From CAKZSB01 sp964646405 (GTDB lineage: Bacteria; Pseudomonadota; Gammaproteobacteria; Granulosicoccales; Granulosicoccaceae), in contig CAZYDV010000197.1 in assembly GCA_964646405.1 (NCBI GenBank), positions 1 to 11,425 on the forward strand: DNA of 11,425 nucleotides. The letters run 5' to 3'. Positions 1 through 6,381 of this stretch are shown one piece after another. How positions within the stretch are numbered: position 1 is the stretch's first letter; each line of letters opens with the position of its first letter. The translations under genes were made by a program, and so were the position numbers. Below the pieces are notes generated by a model. It made no database searches. It saw only the letters and a program-made list of their open reading frames with translations, and was not told where the DNA came from.

Positions 1-34
1 TTTTTTTATAAAGCAGAGATCGCAGTTTGCATCA

Positions 35-57
35 GCGGCTGGCATTGCGCCTGCCGC
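35..57 (-). terminator. Hairpin just downstream of the truncated livF copy; possible terminator
   Basis: The arms GCGGCTGGC and GCCTGCCGC pair over nine positions with one central T-T mismatch, around a 5-base loop. The hairpin starts 19 bases past the stop codon of the livF fragment on the minus strand, where an operon terminator would be expected. No T-run follows it on either strand, so intrinsic termination is unproven and it could instead protect a transcript end. The intact livF at 2571 has only a 4-bp stem in the corresponding place (2498-2509). This suggests the hairpin belongs to the original end of the operon. Confidence 0.4.
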
Positions 58-76
58 ACAACCACTGATTCTGACG

Positions 77-268
77 TTAGATGGCCAGGTAGTCGTGGCG
101 CAGTTGCTCGTTGTCGAGCACTTCCGTGGCCGACCCTTCGAAGACCAGTTCGCCGATATCGAGAATCACGGCACGGTCGGCAAGTTCAAGGGCTGCGACG
201 GCATTTTGCTCGACGATAATCGCTGTCATGCCCTGTTCACGAATGTAATGCAGGATCTTTTCGACAGC
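77..268 (-). pseudogene. livF: Truncated second copy of the livF 3' end (last 63 codons)
   Basis: Read on the minus strand, this stretch encodes 63 residues ending in HDYLAI and a TAA stop. They match the C-terminus of the intact LivF (2571-3305) at 58 of 63 positions. The DNA differs at 34 of 192 aligned bases (about 82% identity), and nearly all changes are silent. Homology stops abruptly near 265-268; the reading frame then runs only into unrelated sequence and a stop at 311-313. There is no Walker A, signature or Walker B, so the fragment cannot be a working ATPase. The excess of silent changes means the two copies diverged while both were functional, and truncation came later. It is best explained as the displaced original 3' end of livF, with the intact gene carrying a replacement. 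Alternatively it is the remnant of a second, lost importer operon. Confidence 0.8.
198..235. repeat. Left copy of a 38-bp perfect direct repeat inside the livF duplication
   Basis: These 38 bases are identical to 2692-2729, while the rest of the 192-bp duplication differs at roughly one base in six. The stretch encodes the conserved TAIIVEQNAV segment of LivF. Such an unbroken run within an 82%-identical alignment is unlikely by chance and may mark a recombination or attachment core. Confidence 0.8.
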
Positions 269-440
269 AATTGTAACTTGGCGATTTACATCAACGATGG
301 CGAAGTCTCTTCAACCTCATTCGATCACAATGGTCTAGAGCTACAGCTGCAAGATGCCGGTTGTCGTGAATGAGCGGCTGTGCTAGCGTTACATATTCCT
401 AACGTTATGTAATGTTTTCTGTTATGGGGGGAAAGAATCT
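269..440. promoter_or_regulatory. Leader region of the dehydrogenase gene with an inverted repeat
   Basis: This AT-richer stretch has no similarity to livF and no credible gene of its own. It holds a perfect 7-bp inverted repeat, TTACATA (389-395) and TATGTAA (406-412), separated by 10 bases. It lies 28 bases upstream of the start codon, where a repressor or activator could act on the dehydrogenase promoter. No convincing -35/-10 pair could be fixed by eye. Confidence 0.35.
426..435 (+). promoter_or_regulatory. Ribosome binding site of the dehydrogenase gene
   Basis: The purine run GGGGGGAAAG ends five bases before the ATG at 441. It supports that start, as does the signal peptide that begins there. 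Confidence 0.6.
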
Positions 441-2468
441 ATGCGCAAGACGAATAGATTTCTGAGCAATTTTACGCTGGCAGCTGCCTTATCCATACCG
501 ATTCAAGCAGAAGGTCAGTCAGCCCCACTTAGCGACCCAATCCCTGGAACAATAACTAAGTCGGGCCTCACCGTTCAGCTACAAGAATTTGCAACTGTAG
601 AGCCAAGCAGTCAAACGGGACCTCGTGCACGTATCAATTTCCTGCATCATGCAAACGAAACGCGCGACAGGCTGTTCGTCAATGACATGCGTGGAAAACT
701 CCACTCGATCGAAAATGGAAGCGTTGTAACCTATTTGGATATTAGCCAACATTTTCCGGATCTTGTCGTGGGACCTAGCCTATCCTTAGGATTCGGATTT
801 TTTACTTTTCACCCCGAGTTTACGAGCAATGGGAAACTTTACACCGCCCACTCCGAGGACGGAAATGCCCTTTTAACTAAAACGGCTGACTACACAAGTA
901 TAAGAGCAGAAATTCAGCACTGGGTTATCACTGAGTGGACGACTCCATCTCCCTCTCAGGATACATTTTCTGGTACGAGCCGAGAGTTGCTGCGAGTCGG
1001 AGTTGATACAGTGACACACGGCTTCCAACAGATTGGTTTTTATCCGAATGCTCAGCCAGGCAGTGATGACTATGGGCTGATGTATATCGCACTTGGCGAT
1101 GGTGAACAGCACCCTAACCTGACAAGCGGGCCGCAAAACCTTGGTGTACCTCACGGCAAAATACTACGCATAGATCCGTTGGGTGCTGACAGTTCTAATG
1201 GACAATATGGCATACCTCTTTCAAACCCTCTAACAAACAATACAAGTGCATTAGGGGAAATTTGGGCTTATGGGCTTAGAAACCCGCATCGTTTTAGCTG
1301 GGATGTTGCGGGTAGCAATAAACTGTTCATTGGCAACATAGGCGAAAAGAATATAGAGAGTATTTATCCGGGTATTGCCGGAGCTAACTACGGCTGGAAC
1401 GAACGAGAAGGACGATTCCTCTTTGATAAGAACGAACGCTTCAGCGTGTACCCATTACCTTTGAACGACGATCAACATGGGTATACGTATCCAGTGGCAC
1501 AGTATGACCACGATGAGGGCTTTGCCGTTGTTGGCGGATTCGTCTACCGGGGATCAAACGTTCCTGAACTTCACGGCAAGTACGTGTTTGGAGACATAGT
1601 AAACGGACGTATTTTCTACACCGACGAAGCAGACATGATATCTGGCCAGGAACCGGCATCAATAACAGAGTTAACACTGGTGGATGAGAGCCTGATCGAA
1701 AAAGACATGCTGCAGTTTGCGAACCATACACGTGTTGATCTGCGCTTTGGTGTTGACCATGAAAACGAAATATATGTTTTATCAAAGCAAAACGGAAAAA
1801 TCTGGCGCATAGCTCAGGTTCCCACTGCCTGCGATGCCAACGTGTTAAACCAGCAGATCACAGGCCCCAACCAATGGCACTTGTTGAGCCTGCCTTGCAA
1901 ACTGCCACCCGGCACCACACTCGGCGAACTGTTCGTCGATGGTCCGCCGGCAGCTGGTCGCTGGCGAGCATTTCGCTACAACGCTGTGGGTATCGGCGGC
2001 ACGTATCACGAACTCAAGACCAGTGACACGTTAACCGCTGGAACCGGCTTCTGGTTTCTGACGATGGACAATCCAGTCACCTTGGAAATGCCAGACAACA
2101 GCACTCAACCGGCGCAGGCTCAGCTCAACGGCACTGGCCACTACACCCACAGCATTGCCGGCGATACCAGCTGGAATTTGCTCGGCAGCCCGGGACCGAT
2201 TTCTATTCCCTACACCGATATCCTGCTGCAAAACGAACAGACCAACTGCTCGGGAAATACGTTTTGTACACTCGACGACGCGCTCAACGATGAAAACATC
2301 AACTCGAAGCTATTTTCCTTCAACGCCAGTTCGGGCCTGTACCAGAAAATCGACACTGCCGGCGTCGGCACAATCAATCCCTGGGATGGCTACTGGGCGC
2401 TGTTGTGGCAAGGCTCAGACATCGGCGGTTTTACCGGACTGTGGCAATTGTTCTACCCGGCTGACTGA
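441..2468 (+). CDS. Secreted PQQ-type glucose/sorbosone dehydrogenase-like propeller with a C-terminal two-repeat module
   Basis: The product has 675 residues. Residues 1-23 look like a Sec signal peptide (basic start, hydrophobic core, ending IQA), so it is probably periplasmic or secreted. Residues about 45-458 resemble the soluble quinoprotein sugar dehydrogenase / Hedgehog-interacting-protein propeller. Visible motifs are THGFQQIGF, whose H193 aligns with the catalytic histidine of that family, YIALGDGE (215-222), GKILRIDP (239-246) and GLRNPHRFSWD (278-288), whose R280 aligns with the substrate-binding arginine. The family oxidises aldoses or related alcohols with PQQ; the substrate here is unknown. 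Residues about 464-675 form a separate module of two similar halves: WHLLSLP to GTGFWFL, and WNLLGSP to WDGYWALL. Cysteines 464/486 and 603/609 could form disulfides. Base composition shifts at the junction of the two parts, near 1820. No pqq biosynthesis or electron-acceptor gene is in view. The gene is convergent with livF and stands alone between the two livF 3' ends. Confidence 0.85.
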   Translation: MRKTNRFLSNFTLAAALSIPIQAEGQSAPLSDPIPGTITKSGLTVQLQEFATVEPSSQTGPRARINFLHHANETRDRLFVNDMRGKLHSIENGSVVTYLDISQHFPDLVVGPSLSLGFGFFTFHPEFTSNGKLYTAHSEDGNALLTKTADYTSIRAEIQHWVITEWTTPSPSQDTFSGTSRELLRVGVDTVTHGFQQIGFYPNAQPGSDDYGLMYIALGDGEQHPNLTSGPQNLGVPHGKILRIDPLGADSSNGQYGIPLSNPLTNNTSALGEIWAYGLRNPHRFSWDVAGSNKLFIGNIGEKNIESIYPGIAGANYGWNEREGRFLFDKNERFSVYPLPLNDDQHGYTYPVAQYDHDEGFAVVGGFVYRGSNVPELHGKYVFGDIVNGRIFYTDEADMISGQEPASITELTLVDESLIEKDMLQFANHTRVDLRFGVDHENEIYVLSKQNGKIWRIAQVPTACDANVLNQQITGPNQWHLLSLPCKLPPGTTLGELFVDGPPAAGRWRAFRYNAVGIGGTYHELKTSDTLTAGTGFWFLTMDNPVTLEMPDNSTQPAQAQLNGTGHYTHSIAGDTSWNLLGSPGPISIPYTDILLQNEQTNCSGNTFCTLDDALNDENINSKLFSFNASSGLYQKIDTAGVGTINPWDGYWALLWQGSDIGGFTGLWQLFYPAD

Positions 2469-2570
2469 GACGGCTAGTAACTTACTTGCCCCCGCTTACC
2501 GCAATCGGTGCTGCACATAGCCACTTACAACGTCGGCGATGGTGTAAAACGGACACGGCAATCATCTCAT
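2469..2570. other. Convergent intergenic region between the dehydrogenase gene and livF
   Basis: This 102-bp space separates two genes that end facing each other. It holds only a weak 4-bp hairpin, ACCG and CGGT around CAAT at 2498-2509, and no T-run. No convincing terminator is visible for either gene. It has no similarity to the stretch below the truncated livF copy (1-76). Confidence 0.5.
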
Positions 2571-3305
2571 TCAGATCGCCAGATAATCGTGCCGCAATTG
2601 CTCGTTGTCCAGCACTTCTCTGGCCGAGCCTTCGAATACCAGTTCACCGGTATCCAAAATGACCGCGCGATCAGCGAGCTCCAGAGCCGCCACGGCATTT
2701 TGCTCGACGATAATCGCTGTCATGCCCTGCTCCCGAATGTAGTGCAGGGTTTTTTCGATCTCCTGAACAATGACTGGCGCGAGACCTTCGTACGGCTCAT
2801 CGAGTAACAGCACTTTGATGTCACGCGACAAGGCCCGACCGATCGCAAGCATCTGCTGTTCGCCACCAGACAAAGTGACCCCCTCCTGTTTGCGCCGCTC
2901 GCCAAGCCGCGGGAAGAGTTCATAGATTTGTTCCAGCGACCAGCCAACCGGCTCGACAATCTGCGCGAGCTTGATGTTTTCTTCGACCGTCAGCCCCGGA
3001 ATAATGCGCCGGTCTTCGGGCACCAGACCGACGCCGGCAACCGCCGCTTCGTGACTGGCCATTTCGTGCAGCGGCTGGTTGGCAAGCCAGATCTCACCTT
3101 GATGCAACTCTGGATCACCGATGCGCGCGATGGTTCGAAGCGTGGATGTCTTGCCGGCACCATTTCGCCCCAGCAGGGCGAGGATCTCGCCCTCGCGTAC
3201 CTCAAAACTCACGCCCTGAACGATGTAGCTCTCACCGTAATAGGAGTGAATATCGTTACAGCTAAAGTAGGCGCGTTCGGTGTTCATACTGGCTGCTGCG
3301 CTCAA
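2571..3305 (-). CDS. livF: ABC importer ATP-binding protein, LivF type (branched-chain amino acid/amide family)
   Basis: This 244-residue protein is one of the two cytoplasmic ATPases that drive the importer encoded upstream. It shows Walker A GRNGAGKT (46-53), signature LSGGEQ (145-150) and Walker B VLLLDE (165-170). The switch region reads VEQN (200-203), as is usual for LivF, where the canonical histidine is replaced. The start is TTG at 3305, overlapping the TGA stop of livG, with GGAGG at 3312-3316 six bases ahead. The first ATG (3287) lies 24 bases from that site and looks internal. The last 63 codons (2571-2762) are duplicated, with about 18% base divergence, at 77-268, so this 3' end may be a replacement. 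It is the last gene of the importer operon. UrtE is unlikely from the sequence around Walker A; the transported substrate is not determined. Confidence 0.93.
   Translation of the reverse strand: MSAAASMNTERAYFSCNDIHSYYGESYIVQGVSFEVREGEILALLGRNGAGKTSTLRTIARIGDPELHQGEIWLANQPLHEMASHEAAVAGVGLVPEDRRIIPGLTVEENIKLAQIVEPVGWSLEQIYELFPRLGERRKQEGVTLSGGEQQMLAIGRALSRDIKVLLLDEPYEGLAPVIVQEIEKTLHYIREQGMTAIIVEQNAVAALELADRAVILDTGELVFEGSAREVLDNEQLRHDYLAI
2692..2729. repeat. Right copy of the 38-bp perfect direct repeat, inside livF
   Basis: Identical to 198-235 and in the same orientation, about 2.49 kb away. It lies in the region encoding the conserved VEQN switch of LivF. It could serve as the right-hand recombination site for loss of the intervening dehydrogenase gene. 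Confidence 0.8.
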
Positions 3306-4057
3306 TGTGCACCTCCGAGATACGCTTCCTGTACTTTGACGTTACCCTTGATGTGCTCGGGCGCGTCTTCAACAATTACCGTCCCCTGGGCGAGTACACT
3401 GATGCGATCAGCCAGACTGAACACCACGTGCATATCGTGTTCGATGATGATCATGGTGATACCGCGGCTGTCGCCAATGTGACGCAACACTTCAATAGTG
3501 TTGTTGGTATCAGCCCGGCTCATGCCGGCGGTTGGCTCATCCAGCAACAATAATTTGGGCTCCTGCACCAGCCCCATTGCCATCTCGAGGCGCCGCTTAT
3601 CTCCGCGTGACAGAGAGGCGGCCACCATTTCGTGTTTGTCGGCCATGCCCAGATCTTCCAACACGTGAATCGCACGATCGCGAATGTCTGTCTCACGCCG
3701 CATCGGCTTCATCGCGTTGAATTCAAAGATGCCGTCGCGATGGGCAAGTGCCGGAATCATCACATTCTCAAGCACGGTAAGATCAGAAAAAATCTCCGGC
3801 GTTTGAAATACTCTGGACACACCGGCCTGATTGATCTGGTGCGGCTGGCGGCCCAGTAGATTCTGCCCGTGAAACATCACGGTGCCACTGTCGGGCGTGA
3901 GCCTGCCAACAAAGCAGTTCAGCAGCGTTGACTTGCCAGCACCATTGGGACCGATGATCGCATGAATGCGGCCCTCTTCGACGGTCAGGTTGACGTCGTT
4001 AAGCGCCTGCAAGCCGCCAAATCTTTTGTTTACGCCTCTGACTTCGAGAGCACTCAT
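3302..4057 (-). CDS. livG: ABC importer ATP-binding protein, LivG type
   Basis: This 251-residue protein is the second ATPase of the importer. It has Walker A GPNGAGKS (36-43), Q-loop Q85, signature LSRGDKRRLE (149-158), Walker B LLLLDE (169-174) and the H-loop histidine H207 in IIEHDM. The long segment between Q-loop and signature (about 90-145) is typical of LivG. The signature differs from the LSHGQKQWLE form expected of urea-specific UrtD, so a urea transporter assignment is not favoured. The ATG start at 4057 is preceded by AGGAG (4064-4068) with a 6-base spacer, and that site overlaps the TAG stop of livM. Only nine bases separate the two genes. LivG keeps the H-loop histidine that LivF lacks, so the two ATP sites of the dimer may be unequal, as in other family members. 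Confidence 0.94.
   Translation of the reverse strand: MSALEVRGVNKRFGGLQALNDVNLTVEEGRIHAIIGPNGAGKSTLLNCFVGRLTPDSGTVMFHGQNLLGRQPHQINQAGVSRVFQTPEIFSDLTVLENVMIPALAHRDGIFEFNAMKPMRRETDIRDRAIHVLEDLGMADKHEMVAASLSRGDKRRLEMAMGLVQEPKLLLLDEPTAGMSRADTNNTIEVLRHIGDSRGITMIIIEHDMHVVFSLADRISVLAQGTVIVEDAPEHIKGNVKVQEAYLGGAH
3312..3316 (-). promoter_or_regulatory. Ribosome binding site that sets the TTG start of livF
   Basis: On the minus strand GGAGG lies inside the end of livG, six bases before TTG at 3305. The spacing is ideal for TTG and too long for the ATG at 3287, so the TTG start is preferred. The TTGA overlap with the livG stop suggests translational coupling. Confidence 0.7.
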
Positions 4058-4066
4058 ATCGATCTC

Positions 4067-5236
4067 CTATTGTGCTTTCGAGCGTCTGCGAAACACTCGT
4101 TTGTACAGCCCGTTGACACCACCCATCAATCCACCCGGCATGAAGATCACGACGAGCATGAACATCAGGCCCAGGGTCAGGTGCCATCCTTTGCCAACGA
4201 AGGGATAGATGATGGTCACCATAAAATCTTCGATGCCATCCGGCATGAATGCAAACCACTGGTGCAACAGATTGTCGTTAATCTTGGAAAAGATATTTTC
4301 GAAGTATTTGATCAGACCGGCGCCGAGTACCGGGCCAATCAACGTACCGACGCCACCGAGAATTGTCATCAGTACGACTTCACCCGATGCAGTCCACTGC
4401 ATACGCTCAGCTCCCGCCAGCGGATCCATCGACACCATCAGACCACCGGCAAGACCCGCGTACATACCAGAGATCACAAAGGCTGCCAACGTATATGGCC
4501 TGGGATTGATACCGGTGTAGCTCAGACGCTGATTATTTGACTTAACGGCCTTGAGCATCATGCCAAACGGCGAGCGAAAGATCCTGATCGAGATATAGAA
4601 TGCGATCAGCAACACGACAGCGCACAGGTAGTACCCAACGTTGAACGTCCACTGCCAGTCACCAAAGCTGACCTTGTGGCTGTACCCCATCTGCAGCCCG
4701 AATAGTGACGGCGCCGGAATGTTGCCGCCGACAGTGCCACCATCGAGAATGCGCGGATCGTTCAGTGCAGTCTGCAGTCCCGTCTCACCACCGGTGATGG
4801 GTGTCAACACCGACGCCGCCAGCGCAAACGACATCTGCGCGAAGGCCAGTGTCAGAATCGAGAAGTAAATCCCCGAACGGCGCAGCGAGATGTAGCCGAT
4901 CAGCAGTGAAAACACGCCTGCCACCAACGTTGAGACAAGGATCGCCGGTATGACATTGATCGTCAGCAGTTTCAGCATCCAGACGCCCGCATAGGAGCCG
5001 GCACCCAAAAAGGCTGCATGCCCGAAACTGAGATAGCCAGTCAGACCGAACAGGATGTTGTAGCCGATGGCAAAAATGCCAAAGATCACGAAGCGCTGCA
5101 TCAAATCCGGATAGCCGGCATTGAATTGAGCAAACTGAGAGCCTTCCGGAAAGGGATTCAGAAAGATTGGCGCCGCTGCAACCAAAAGCAGCACGAACAG
5201 CAGCGTTAGAAAATCGTTGCGAGATAGGCCTAACAC
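4067..5236 (-). CDS. livM: ABC importer inner-membrane permease, LivM type
   Basis: A permease of 389 residues, with hydrophobic segments throughout, that pairs with LivH to form the membrane channel. Family hallmarks are GLTGYLSFGHAAFLGAGSYAG near the N-terminus, the ITGGETGLQ loop, and the cytoplasmic ATPase-contact segment around SYTGINPRPYTLAAFVISG. It ends in a basic tail (RVFRRRSKAQ). The chosen start is GTG at 5236: GGAGAG (5245-5250) sits eight bases upstream, and the GTG follows the livH stop by four bases. The open frame extends upstream to a TTG at 5290, but that would overlap livH by 50 bases and add a polar stretch (EDCWAARVLWRAD) with no visible binding site. Confidence 0.9.
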   Translation of the reverse strand: MLGLSRNDFLTLLFVLLLVAAAPIFLNPFPEGSQFAQFNAGYPDLMQRFVIFGIFAIGYNILFGLTGYLSFGHAAFLGAGSYAGVWMLKLLTINVIPAILVSTLVAGVFSLLIGYISLRRSGIYFSILTLAFAQMSFALAASVLTPITGGETGLQTALNDPRILDGGTVGGNIPAPSLFGLQMGYSHKVSFGDWQWTFNVGYYLCAVVLLIAFYISIRIFRSPFGMMLKAVKSNNQRLSYTGINPRPYTLAAFVISGMYAGLAGGLMVSMDPLAGAERMQWTASGEVVLMTILGGVGTLIGPVLGAGLIKYFENIFSKINDNLLHQWFAFMPDGIEDFMVTIIYPFVGKGWHLTLGLMFMLVVIFMPGGLMGGVNGLYKRVFRRRSKAQ

Positions 5237-5240
5237 TGGA

Positions 5241-6278
5241 TCAGCTCTCCATAACACCCTTGCGGCCCAACAATCCTCGCGGGCGAGCAAGCAAGATAAC
5301 GATAGCGGCGAGGTAAATCACCACCTGATTGATGCCTGGAATGAATTCGATCACCTCACGCATGGACGCGAAACTTTCAAGTATGCCAAGAATAAAGCCG
5401 GCCAGAACTGCACCCGGCAGCGACCCCATGCCACCGACGACGACCACCACAAAGGAAATAACCAGGAAATCCATGCCCATGTGATAGTTCGGCGGATTGA
5501 TTGGCGTGTACATCACGCCGGCAAGGCCAGCCACGGCGGCTGCAATACCGAACATGATGGTAAAACGTTTATCAATGTTGATGCCGAGCAGGCCGACCGT
5601 TTCACGATCTGCCATACCGGCACGCACGACCATGCCAAAAGTAGTGAACTGCAGGAACGCAAACACGGCAAAGATTATGACCATGGCAAACAGGAAGTAG
5701 ACAATTCGCCAGTATGGGTACATCAGTTGTCCAGGATCGAGCCCGACGAGCTGACCAAAATCGAACGAGCCAATGAAAGCCTCAGGTGCCGGAACCGGAA
5801 TCTGGTTCGCGCCGAAGTAGGCCTTGATGATTTCCTGCAACACAATGGCCAGACCGAAAGTCACCAGAATCTGGTCGGCGTGCGGGCGCTTGTAGAAATG
5901 CTTGATCAGGCCGCGCTCCATGAGGAAGCCGACCAATAACATAATCGGAATGGCGAAAAGTATCGCCAACGGTACCGCCCAGTCGATTATCGCCTGCCCG
6001 GCGGCCTGCCCAAACCACTCTTCCAGATAGGGCGTTTTTACCTGCAGCGGTCGGCCGAGGAAATCTGTTTTGGTTTCGTCGACGGTGATAATCGACAGCG
6101 ATAGCAGCTTCTGCAACGTCACGGCGCAGAAGGCGCCAATCATGAAGAGCGCGCCGTGGGCGAAGTTGACCACACCCAGCGTGCCGAAAATCAATGTCAG
6201 CCCCAATGCGATCAACGCATAGGCACTGCCTTTGTCTAGCCCATTCAGGACCTGCAATAATAGTGCAGATAGTTCCAT
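5241..6278 (-). CDS. livH: ABC importer inner-membrane permease, LivH type
   Basis: The 345-residue partner of LivM in the membrane channel. Near the N-terminus is the family motif GLTLIFGTLGVVNFAHGALF (26-45). The segment around GLLGINIDKRFTIMFGIAAA is the expected ATPase-contact loop, followed by GLAGVMYTPINPP and a run of C-terminal hydrophobic helices. It is longer than the roughly 308-residue E. coli LivH because of a hydrophilic insertion at about 58-90 (DETKTDFLGRPLQVKTPYLEE), probably a periplasmic loop. The ATG at 6278 has no clear Shine-Dalgarno sequence; the nearest purines read GATAAG. Translation may therefore be weaker than that of the binding protein encoded upstream. Confidence 0.93.
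   Translation of the reverse strand: MELSALLLQVLNGLDKGSAYALIALGLTLIFGTLGVVNFAHGALFMIGAFCAVTLQKLLSLSIITVDETKTDFLGRPLQVKTPYLEEWFGQAAGQAIIDWAVPLAILFAIPIMLLVGFLMERGLIKHFYKRPHADQILVTFGLAIVLQEIIKAYFGANQIPVPAPEAFIGSFDFGQLVGLDPGQLMYPYWRIVYFLFAMVIIFAVFAFLQFTTFGMVVRAGMADRETVGLLGINIDKRFTIMFGIAAAVAGLAGVMYTPINPPNYHMGMDFLVISFVVVVVGGMGSLPGAVLAGFILGILESFASMREVIEFIPGINQVVIYLAAIVILLARPRGLLGRKGVMES
5245..5250 (-). promoter_or_regulatory. Ribosome binding site that sets the GTG start of livM
   Basis: GGAGAG on the minus strand lies in the last codons of livH, eight bases before the GTG at 5236. It favours GTG over the upstream TTG at 5290. Confidence 0.55.
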
Positions 6279-6333
6279 CGCTTATCGTTCGAGTTTGGTC
6301 GCGAGCGGAGTGATCGCAAACATTTGAATTGCG

Positions 6334-6371
6334 GATTTTGTGCCGACAGGTGAACCCGCCGGCACAAAATC
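6334..6371 (-). promoter_or_regulatory. Intercistronic hairpin between the binding-protein gene and livH
   Basis: The perfect 12-bp arms GATTTTGTGCCG (6334-6345) and CGGCACAAAATC (6360-6371) enclose a 14-base loop. The hairpin begins 10 bases after the stop of the binding-protein gene, in the 103-base gap before livH. The arms are arranged T-first and A-last and no T-run follows, so it is not a standard intrinsic terminator. Hairpins in this place in binding-protein operons commonly protect the upstream mRNA from 3' exonucleases and lower expression of downstream permease genes. That role is inferred here. Confidence 0.75.
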
Positions 6372-6381
6372 GGGTCGCAGA

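Larger units (their letters stand above)
236..2729. mobile_element. Candidate insertion segment between two livF 3' ends, carrying the dehydrogenase gene
   Basis: The segment from the left 38-bp repeat through the right one behaves as a possible inserted unit. On its left is an orphan livF 3' end with its own stop and hairpin; on its right is a livF whose last 63 codons come from a diverged allele. Removing one repeat unit would join the livF N-terminal part to the left 3' end in frame and restore a gene of the same length. Elements that target the 3' ends of protein genes leave this signature. The only gene inside is the sugar dehydrogenase-like gene. There is no integrase, transposase or terminal inverted repeat, so it could also be a product of homologous recombination with related DNA. 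Confidence 0.4.

Noticed and set aside
1..13. T-run at the left edge as the tail of a terminator for a plus-strand gene
   Set aside because: Any stem would lie outside the window, so it cannot be supported.
95..373. Plus-strand open frame of 92 codons at the left end
   Set aside because: It is the antisense shadow of the livF 3' fragment. A similar shadow frame occurs opposite the intact livF at 2508-2807, and the reading that conserves protein sequence is the minus strand.
1441..1785. Minus-strand open frames opposite the dehydrogenase gene (also 873-1154, 1616-1810 and 2031-2231)
   Set aside because: They lack ribosome binding sites and family features, and are explained as shadows of a long, well-supported gene.
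6334..6371. Reading the intercistronic hairpin as an intrinsic terminator
   Set aside because: The T-rich part is on the 5' arm and no T-run follows the 3' arm on the minus strand. Termination here would also cut the permeases off from their operon.
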